From NCBI GenBank assembly GCA_016293225.1, contig JAEDEQ010000019.1:1-25842 (forward strand): DNA of 25,842 nt. The letters run 5' to 3'. The DNA is from Clostridiaceae bacterium. GTDB taxonomy: Bacteria > Bacillota > Clostridia > Oscillospirales > Acutalibacteraceae. The translations under genes and the position numbers were made by a program. Shown piece after piece: positions 20,445 to 25,842 of the stretch (the stretch's first letter is position 1; the number at the start of each line of letters is the position of its first letter). The notes under the pieces were generated by a model that worked only from the letters and a program-made list of their open reading frames with translations, did no database searches and had not been told where the DNA came from.

Positions 20445-21968
20445 AACAGTTGCGGGGGGTTTGCTCGTTATGTCATAGGTAACGCGGTTGATTCCCCTGA
20501 CCTCATTAGTAATACGGTTTGAAGCCTTTGCAAGAAGCTCATACGGGATATGCGCCCAGTCGGCAGTCATAAAGTTATCGGTGGTTACGGCGCGAAGAAC
20601 AACCATTCTTTCATAGGTTCTGTGGTCGCCCATTACGCCGACGCTTCTCAGATCGGTAATGACTGCAAAAAATTGGGAAAGCTTATCCGCGTAACCGCCC
20701 TTTTCCATCTCCTCGCGGAAAATTGCGTCCGCGTGCTGAAGTATGCCGATCTTTTCTTCAGTGATCTCGCCGATAATGCGGATTCCGAGGCCGGGACCCG
20801 GGAACGGTTGACGCCAGACAAGCTCTTTCGGAATGCCGAGCTTTTCGCCTACCCTGCGGACTTCGTCCTTGAAAAGACTCTTGAGCGGTTCAATAACGCC
20901 CTCAAATTTAATGTCTTCCGGCATCTTGACTTTGTTGTGATGCGTCTTGATTGTGTCCGCGTCACCTTTTCCGGATTCAATGCAGTCGGGATAAATGGTT
21001 CCCTGCGCAAAAAAGCCTTCGCTTGAGTTCTTCTTGATCTCGTCCCAGAATACTTTATAAAATTCGGTTCCGATGATTTTCCTCTTCTCCTCCGGGTCGG
21101 TAATGCCCTTGAGCTTTTCAAGGAAAACGTCACCGCAGTTGACTCTCACAAAGTTCATATCAAAAAGCTTTACAAAGGTGCTTTCAACCTCATCGCCCTC
21201 ATTGAGTCTCATGAGCCCGTGATCGACAAAAACGCAGGTCAGCTGCTTTCCGACAGCCTTTGAAATGAGTGCGGCGGTAACGGCTGAGTCAACGCCGCCC
21301 GAAAGACCGAGAATGACCTTTTTGTTTCCAATCTGCTCACGAAGCTCGGCAACGGTTGTGTCAATAAAGCTGTCCATTACCCAATCGCCCTTGCAGCCGC
21401 AAACCTCATAAAGGAAGTTGTGAAGAATCTGTCGGCCGAATTCACAATGGGTAACTTCCGGGTGAAACTGAACCGCATAGATATTCTTTTCGGTGTTCTG
21501 CATTGCGGCGCAGGGACAGTCGGACGTTCTTCCGATAACGCTGTAGCCTGCGGGCGGCTTTGAAATATAGTCCGTATGGCTCATCCACACAGTGCTTTTT
21601 TTGTTTATGCCCTTGAACAGCAGATTGCCGGTATCCGCGGTAAGCTCAATCTTTCCGTATTCGCTGACCGGAGCCGTTGCAACCTCGCCTTTTTCCATGT
21701 ATGCGATAAGCTGACAGCCATAGCAGATGCCGAGAACCGGTACACCGATACCCAGAATTTCTTCGGTGTAATGCGGTGATTCGGGGTCGTACACACTGTT
21801 CGGACCGCCCGTGAAGATGATTCCCTTATAGCCGCCGTCTTTGATTTTTTCAAGCGGTACGGTGTACGGAAGAATTTCCGCGTAGACCTTTTCGTCTCTG
21901 ACTCTTCGGGCGATAAGCTGATTATACTGACCGCCGAAATCAAGAACAAGAATTTTTTCCTTTGACAT
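20433..21968 (-). CDS. guaA: GMP synthase (glutamine-hydrolysing)
   Basis: This 511-aa enzyme converts XMP to GMP using ATP and glutamine. The class I amidotransferase domain (1-190) has GGPNSVY, the nucleophile Cys82 in LGICYGCQLI, and His169 and Glu171 in VQFHPEV. The ATP-pyrophosphatase domain has the PP-loop GLSGGVDSAV (221-230), and the C-terminal dimerisation domain ends in the invariant PPATVEWE. All catalytic residues are present. GGAGGT lies 7 nt before the ATG. It follows purA by 17 nt in a two-gene operon. Its last codons form one copy of the putative island attachment site, but the protein end is intact. Confidence 0.98.
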   Translation of the reverse strand: MSKEKILVLDFGGQYNQLIARRVRDEKVYAEILPYTVPLEKIKDGGYKGIIFTGGPNSVYDPESPHYTEEILGIGVPVLGICYGCQLIAYMEKGEVATAPVSEYGKIELTADTGNLLFKGINKKSTVWMSHTDYISKPPAGYSVIGRTSDCPCAAMQNTEKNIYAVQFHPEVTHCEFGRQILHNFLYEVCGCKGDWVMDSFIDTTVAELREQIGNKKVILGLSGGVDSAVTAALISKAVGKQLTCVFVDHGLMRLNEGDEVESTFVKLFDMNFVRVNCGDVFLEKLKGITDPEEKRKIIGTEFYKVFWDEIKKNSSEGFFAQGTIYPDCIESGKGDADTIKTHHNKVKMPEDIKFEGVIEPLKSLFKDEVRRVGEKLGIPKELVWRQPFPGPGLGIRIIGEITEEKIGILQHADAIFREEMEKGGYADKLSQFFAVITDLRSVGVMGDHRTYERMVVLRAVTTDNFMTADWAHIPYELLAKASNRITNEVRGINRVTYDITSKPPATVEWE

Positions 21969-21985
21969 CAGTTGACCTCCATCGG

Positions 21986-23260
21986 TTATCTCTTAATAAT
22001 TTCTTCCCTCTTGGGACCGTTTGAAACGTAGGAGATTCTTACGCCGAGCTCTTCTTCGATGAAGTTGACATACTCCTGAGCCTGCTTCGGAAGCTTGGAA
22101 AACTCACGGATTCCCCTGATATCGCACTTCCAACCGTCAAGGGTTACAAGCACCGGCTTTGCACGCTTGAGCAGCGGTGTTACGGGAAAGTCCTTGGTAA
22201 CCTTGCCGTCAATCTCATAGCCGACGCAAAGGCTGATTTTATCAAGATATGAAAGGCAGTCCAGAGCCGTCAGAACAACCTCCGTTGCGCCCTGAACAGC
22301 GCAGCCGTAACGGGTTGCAACGCAGTCAAACCAACCCATTCTGCGCGGTCTTCCGGTTGTTGCGCCGAATTCGCCCGCGTCACCGCCGTGAATACGCATT
22401 TCCTGAGCCTCTTCACCGAAAATTTCGCTGACAAATTCCCCTGCGCCCACTGCGCTTGAGTACGCCTTTGTGATTACGGTAACGTCCTTGATTTCATAAG
22501 GCGGAATGCCTGCGCCGACTGCGCCGTAGCCCGCAAGAGTTGAGGAGGAGGTGACCATCGGATAAATTCCGAAGTCGGGATCCTTGAGCGAGCCGAGCTG
22601 ACCTTCAAGAAGAATCTTCTTTCCGTCCTTAACAGCTTCTCTTATCAGCTTTCCGGTATCGCAGACATAAGGCGCGATCATTTCGCGGTACTCCTCAAGC
22701 TGACTGAGAACCTCGTCAACGGAAAGCTCCGGCTTGTGATAGATGTCTTTAATTATGAGGTTTTTTACGGAAAGAATCTGAGTCAGCTTTTCCCTGAGCT
22801 GTTCCTCATCAAAAAGCTCGCAGATCTGGAAGCCGATTTTTGCATACTTGTCCGAAAAGAACGGAGCAATGCCGCTCTTTGTTGAACCGAATGCCCTTTC
22901 GGCAAGTCTTTCCTCTTCATAGGTGTCAAGCAAAACGTGATACGGCATCATGATCTGGCACCTTTCGCTTACCTTGAGATTAATCTTGGGTACTCCGCCG
23001 TCAAGAACATGCTGAATCTCTTTCATAAGCTTCGGGATATCAAGCGCAACTCCGTTTGCAATTACATTTGTAATGTGCGGAAAGCAGACTCCGCTCGGAA
23101 GCTGATGAAGCGCAAATTTTCCGTAATCGTTGATGATAGTATGTCCGGCGTTGGCTCCGCCCTGAAAGCGAATGACCATATCCGACTGAGCGGCAAACAT
23201 ATCGGTAATTTTTCCCTTTCCCTCATCGCCCCAGTTTGCGCCGACGATTGCTCTGACCAT
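21986..23260 (-). CDS. purA: Adenylosuccinate synthase
   Basis: This 424-aa enzyme makes adenylosuccinate from IMP, aspartate and GTP, the first step to AMP. The phosphate loop GDEGKGK (11-17) with catalytic Asp12, His40 in GHTI, FGSTKSGIAP and the GTP-binding end VSNGPKREE are all visible. The length is normal. GGAGGT precedes the ATG by 8 nt. Together with guaA it forms an operon that feeds IMP and XMP into AMP and GMP, so both purine branches are co-expressed from the promoter at 23331-23359. No purine riboswitch was recognised in the roughly 70-nt leader. Confidence 0.98.
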   Translation of the reverse strand: MVRAIVGANWGDEGKGKITDMFAAQSDMVIRFQGGANAGHTIINDYGKFALHQLPSGVCFPHITNVIANGVALDIPKLMKEIQHVLDGGVPKINLKVSERCQIMMPYHVLLDTYEEERLAERAFGSTKSGIAPFFSDKYAKIGFQICELFDEEQLREKLTQILSVKNLIIKDIYHKPELSVDEVLSQLEEYREMIAPYVCDTGKLIREAVKDGKKILLEGQLGSLKDPDFGIYPMVTSSSTLAGYGAVGAGIPPYEIKDVTVITKAYSSAVGAGEFVSEIFGEEAQEMRIHGGDAGEFGATTGRPRRMGWFDCVATRYGCAVQGATEVVLTALDCLSYLDKISLCVGYEIDGKVTKDFPVTPLLKRAKPVLVTLDGWKCDIRGIREFSKLPKQAQEYVNFIEEELGVRISYVSNGPKREEIIKR

Positions 23261-23330
23261 AGTTATTTACCTCCGTAAATATTCGTATTTCGACTTTTCG
23301 GAATTTCGTCCAAAAAGCTTTTTGCAATCT

Positions 23331-23359
23331 ATTATAATACGGTCTTTTTGATTAGTCAA
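23331..23359 (-). promoter_or_regulatory. Sigma-A promoter of purA-guaA
   Basis: On the minus strand TTGACT (23359-23354), 17 bp, TATAAT (23336-23331). The leader of about 65 nt is too short for a purine riboswitch and shows none of its conserved core. Confidence 0.85.
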
Positions 23360-23460
23360 CTTAAAAACTGACGATTAACACTGCGGTGCTCAAAATAAAT
23401 ATGGTAATAAATACCACATTTCCGGCGCCGGACTTTTTTTGCAGCGTTTTTCCTTTTTAA

Positions 23461-23489
23461 TTGATTATTCTTTGCACTTGTGGTATTAT
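23461..23489 (+). promoter_or_regulatory. Extended -10 promoter of the acyltransferase-GNAT operon
   Basis: TTGATT (23461-23466), 17 bp, TATTAT (23484-23489), with TGG immediately before the -10 (extended -10). Upstream lie two small palindromes, TGGTA/TACCA (23403-23417) and CCGGCGCCGG (near 23422-23431). Confidence 0.65.
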
Positions 23490-23522
23490 TCATTCGGCAG
23501 ATCAATAAAAGGCGGTGATTTT

Positions 23523-24257
23523 ACGGAAAAGCTCCTTGAGCTCGGGCAGATTAAACATAGCGGAAGAATTGCGGAGCTTGATTTTCTGAAAGGGATCGCT
23601 CTCATATTGATGATACTGAACCACATTTTCTTTGATCTTTCTCAGTTTTTTTCCGCCGATGTTTCGCGCTTTGACCTCTTTGCTTCAATCGTCGGAAAAT
23701 TATCCGCCGTCATGTTTATGACTCTCTGCGGCGTTTCGGCAACGCTCGGAAAAAGGAACGTTCAAAACGGCCTGAGGCTGCTTTTTCTTGCAACCGCGCT
23801 TTCGCTCGCGACCGCTGTTTTTGACCGCGTTGCCGGAACCGAAGTCTGCATCAAATTCGGTATTCTGCATTTCCTTTCCTTTGCAATGATGCTTTCCTGC
23901 GCGGTTAAAAAGCTTCCGGTTTGGGCAACGGGTATTCTGGCTTTGGCGTCGTATGCGCTCGGAAAATACTTCTCGGCGGTTTTTGTTGACGCTTGGTTCC
24001 TTTTTCCGCTCGGACTGCGGACAAGGCAGTTTTCTTCGGGAGATTACTACCCCCTTTTTCCGAATCTTTGCTTTGTTTTTCTCGGAATAATTATCGGGAA
24101 AACCTTATATAAAAACCGGAAAAGTCTTTTTAAAAGGCAGCCCGGTTTAATAAAGCCTCTTTGCTTTTTGGGCAGACATACTTTAATTCTGTATTTTGTT
24201 CATCAGCCGATAATTTTAGCTGTTCTTTATGTTGTCATGAAAATTTGCGGACAATAA
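23523..24257 (+). CDS. HGSNAT/DUF1624-type membrane acyltransferase, start codon uncertain
   Basis: An integral membrane protein with about seven hydrophobic segments. It opens with RIAELDFLKGIALILMILNH, the signature of the heparan-alpha-glucosaminide N-acetyltransferase-like family (DUF1624), followed by FMTLCGVSATLGKRN. Such proteins move acyl groups across the membrane onto envelope sugars; the substrate here is unknown. The frame is open from 23439, but no ATG, GTG or TTG lies between the predicted promoter and the conserved domain. AAAGGCGGTGAT (23508-23519), one base from the perfect anti-16S match, precedes an in-frame ACG at 23523, which I use as the start (244 aa). The in-frame TTG codons at 23439, 23472 and 23478 lie before the predicted transcription start. 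A GNAT gene follows after 30 nt. Confidence 0.72.
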   Translation, partial: TEKLLELGQIKHSGRIAELDFLKGIALILMILNHIFFDLSQFFSADVSRFDLFASIVGKLSAVMFMTLCGVSATLGKRNVQNGLRLLFLATALSLATAVFDRVAGTEVCIKFGILHFLSFAMMLSCAVKKLPVWATGILALASYALGKYFSAVFVDAWFLFPLGLRTRQFSSGDYYPLFPNLCFVFLGIIIGKTLYKNRKSLFKRQPGLIKPLCFLGRHTLILYFVHQPIILAVLYVVMKICGQ

Positions 24258-24287
24258 AACAAAATGGATCTTAAAAGGAGCAAGCCT

Positions 24288-24794
24288 ATGTATACACTTG
24301 AAAAAGCAACAGAGCAGGAGCTTGAAATCTGCTGGGATATTCTCAACGACGGAAGGAGCTTTCAGCGTGAGCAGGGCTTTGTTCAGTGGTCGGATGAATA
24401 CCCTACCTACGAAATGATTTGCGAAGATATCCGCACCGAAAAAGGTTATGTTCTGAAAGTTGACGGCGATATTGCGGCATATATGCTCATTGACTTTGAC
24501 GGCGAGCCTGCATACGACAAAATTAAAGGCAAATGGAATTCCGATGAGAAATATGCTGTTATCCACAGAATGGCAATTTCAAAAAAATACCGCAATCGCG
24601 GACTTTCGGGCATTGCTTTTGCTCTTGTTGAAGAGCTCTGCCGCAAAAACGGCTTGCGTTATCTTCGCTGCGATACCGACGAGCAAAACAAACGAATGCA
24701 GCACGTTTTTAAAAAGAACGGATTCTCCTACTGCGAAATCATAGACTATTTCGGCGACGGAAAGCTTGCCTTTGACAAGCTGCTTGACCGATAA
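24288..24794 (+). CDS. GNAT-family N-acetyltransferase
   Basis: This 168-aa protein has the GNAT fold. Motif A is RMAISKKYRNRGLSGIAFAL (the CoA pyrophosphate loop R-N-R-G-L-S-G), followed by LRYLRCDTDEQNKRMQHVF and KKNGFSYC, motif B-like elements. The substrate cannot be predicted, though this subgroup is often annotated as acting on small amines or protein N-termini. ATG at 24288 is chosen because AAAGGAG lies 7 nt upstream; an ATG at 24264 lacks one. It follows the membrane acyltransferase by 30 nt and is probably the second and last gene of that operon, which ends at the terminator 24797-24843. Confidence 0.9.
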   Translation: MYTLEKATEQELEICWDILNDGRSFQREQGFVQWSDEYPTYEMICEDIRTEKGYVLKVDGDIAAYMLIDFDGEPAYDKIKGKWNSDEKYAVIHRMAISKKYRNRGLSGIAFALVEELCRKNGLRYLRCDTDEQNKRMQHVFKKNGFSYCEIIDYFGDGKLAFDKLLDR

Positions 24795-24796
24795 AT

Positions 24797-24843
24797 AAAA
24801 AATCGTCCGTCCGCCGTTTTTTCCTTTCGGCGGACGATTTTTT
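24797..24843 (+). terminator. Terminator after the GNAT gene
   Basis: AAAAAATCG plus TCCGCCG on the left (24797-24816) pair with CGGCGGA plus CGATTTTTT on the right (24828-24843), with a 4-nt bulge. The T-run closes the hairpin. The A-run on the left makes it work in both directions. Confidence 0.88.
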
Positions 24844-24907
24844 GTGCTTAATTGCCAAACTTTTTACTTCATACACACCAAAAAAATAAATAAATTGTTA
24901 AAAAGCG

Positions 24908-24936
24908 TTGACTTTTTATTGCGTTGTTTGTATAAT
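24908..24936 (+). promoter_or_regulatory. Sigma-A promoter of the lysine-riboswitch leader
   Basis: TTGACT (24908-24913), 17 bp, TATAAT (24931-24936). The expected start point, near 24942, coincides with the first strand of riboswitch helix P1. Confidence 0.85.
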
Positions 24937-24938
24937 CA

Positions 24939-25134
24939 TTGTGATAGAGGCGCAGGGTTTATCAGTATTTCGTTTCAGCCTCCCGAAGGGCGTTAAAGGC
25001 GCAAAGAAAGGAAACCTTGCCGAAGCCGGAATTTTTCGGGGAATTCTGTTATAAGTTCTGCTCGGCAGTTCTTATTTTGCTGGGCGGCAGGAAAATATCC
25101 TGCCGACTGTCGCTTCGGCGGAGAGCTGTCACAA
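24939..25134 (+). promoter_or_regulatory. Lysine riboswitch (L box) aptamer
   Basis: The conserved lysine aptamer elements occur in order: GATAGAGGCGC (24943-24953), CAGTATT (24963-24969), AAAGGAAACC near 25006-25016 followed by TTGCCGAAGCC, GCTGGGCGG (25079-25087), and GCTGTCAC (25125-25132). P1 closes as TTGTGA (24939-24944) with TCACAA (25129-25134). An expression platform with a terminator follows. Lysine binding should favour the terminator and switch the transporter gene off. Confidence 0.9.
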
Positions 25135-25161
25135 AACTACTTTTCTGTTTGTTTTTTGTGG

Positions 25162-25189
25162 GACCGCTCTTTTGCGGTCTCTGTTTTTT
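25162..25189 (+). terminator. Riboswitch-controlled terminator
   Basis: GACCGC (25162-25167) pairs with GCGGTC (25174-25179), and TTTTTT follows at 25184-25189. It lies about 30 nt after the aptamer and about 55 nt before the transporter start, as expected for a transcription-terminating L box. Confidence 0.85.
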
Positions 25190-25243
25190 GTCCCTGAAAA
25201 ACAAAGAGAAAAGGGAAAGCAACGTAAATTAGGAGGATATCAA

Positions 25244-25842
25244 ATGAAACAGAAAACAAGATCGAGAGCAAGGCTTCTTCTTGCTTTCATGATGCTCGCC
25301 GTTATACTTATTACGGCTTCAACAGTTGCCTTTGCTCAAAGCTCGGCTGACGCTGCCGCGCCTGAAGAAACATTAGCTGTCGCAGCCGACAGCGGAAAAT
25401 TCACCCTCGGCGAGGGCGAGGACGCAATCGACTACGACCTTTCGGACAGCGATTCGGCTCATGCATATGTTGACGCTTATGCGGACAACCTTGACGCCGA
25501 CCCCGACTTCAAAACCCACATTGAAGCTGCCATTGCAAAGGTCAGAGAATCCATTAAAAGCTATGCTACGATTCTTTCGCTGCTTCCGCCCGTTATCGCA
25601 ATCGTTCTTGCGCTCATCACAAAGGAGGTTTATTCCTCGCTCATTATCGGTATAGTTGTCGGCGGCGTAATTTATGCCGGCGGAAACTTTGAGGGCGTTA
25701 TCAAGCACGTTATTTCAGACGGTTTTGTTAATAGTCTTGCCGATTCCTACAACATGGGTATTCTGATTTTCCTTGTTCTTCTCGGAACACTGGTCTCAAT
25801 GATGAACAAGGCCGGCGGTTCCGCCGCATTCGGTCGCTGGGC
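25244..25842 (+). CDS. NhaC-family transporter (probable lysine transporter, LysW-like), partial
   Basis: The gene starts at ATG 25244 with AGGAGG 7 nt upstream and is still open at the window end (199 codons visible). Residues 1-31 form a signal peptide-like segment ending near VAFAQ. Residues 33-100 are soluble and strongly acidic (many Asp and Ala). The NhaC core then begins with ILSLLPPVIAIVLALITKEV and YSSLIIGIVVGG, followed by a further helix. NhaC proteins were named as Na+/H+ antiporters. Members behind lysine riboswitches are predicted lysine importers (LysW), which fits this leader exactly. The acidic extracytoplasmic part before the first core helix is an unusual addition. Substrate assignment rests on regulation, not on binding residues. 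Confidence 0.85.
   Translation, partial: MKQKTRSRARLLLAFMMLAVILITASTVAFAQSSADAAAPEETLAVAADSGKFTLGEGEDAIDYDLSDSDSAHAYVDAYADNLDADPDFKTHIEAAIAKVRESIKSYATILSLLPPVIAIVLALITKEVYSSLIIGIVVGGVIYAGGNFEGVIKHVISDGFVNSLADSYNMGILIFLVLLGTLVSMMNKAGGSAAFGRW

Noticed and set aside
23261..23330. Purine riboswitch before purA
   Set aside because: The leader is short and lacks the conserved core and loop sequences of purine aptamers.
25017..25232. 71-codon plus-strand open frame upstream of the NhaC gene
   Set aside because: It lies inside the lysine riboswitch and its terminator; the frame is a by-product of structured RNA.

Overview
The window looks like the chromosome of a spore-forming, probably gut-associated clostridial Firmicute (Oscillospiraceae/Ruminococcaceae-like; this lineage call is an inference). 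Reasons: Spo0A and SpoIVB, Gram-positive FtsEX with an M23 partner, strong AGGAGG ribosome sites, sigma-A promoters with 17-bp spacers, a lysine riboswitch, and moderate GC with AT-rich intergenic DNA.

Layout. 1-640: an inverted-repeat element and a small orphan gene with its own promoter and terminator. 682-2945 (minus): a MATE drug exporter followed by an overlapping MerR/GyrI-type regulator, behind a textbook MerR promoter (19-bp spacer filled by a perfect palindrome). 3000-5550 (plus): DUF421 and DUF4363 envelope proteins, then the NfeD-SPFH (QmcA-like) pair, ending at a terminator shared with spo0A. 5549-7709 (minus): spoIVB then spo0A, with a perfect 0A box upstream of spo0A. 7867-13539 (minus): a probable five-gene operon of PucR/CdaR-type regulator, ftsE, ftsX, coiled-coil M23 murein hydrolase (activator) and an S41 protease homologue that has lost its catalytic residues. 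13540-14240: a long non-coding stretch containing a 31-codon amphipathic microprotein gene that has its own promoter, ribosome site and terminator. 14239-16693 (minus): an orphan HipA-like kinase and a secreted phosphodiester glycosidase with an amphipathic C-terminal tail.

16886-20444 is best explained as a small genomic island in the 3' end of guaA. A 15-bp repeat (14/15 identical) of the guaA end lies 3.5 kb downstream and is followed by a second terminator. The AT-rich DNA between the copies carries an HTH regulator, a zinc-ribbon membrane protein with two DUF6591-like domains, and an SPFH protein with a C-terminal GYF_2 domain. No integrase is present. This is the most system-like accessory content of the window.

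20433-23260 (minus): purA-guaA, the two branch enzymes from IMP to AMP and GMP. 23461-24843 (plus): an HGSNAT/DUF1624-type membrane acyltransferase and a GNAT acetyltransferase. 24908-end (plus): a promoter, lysine riboswitch, terminator and the start of an NhaC-family transporter (probable lysine transporter) that runs off the window.
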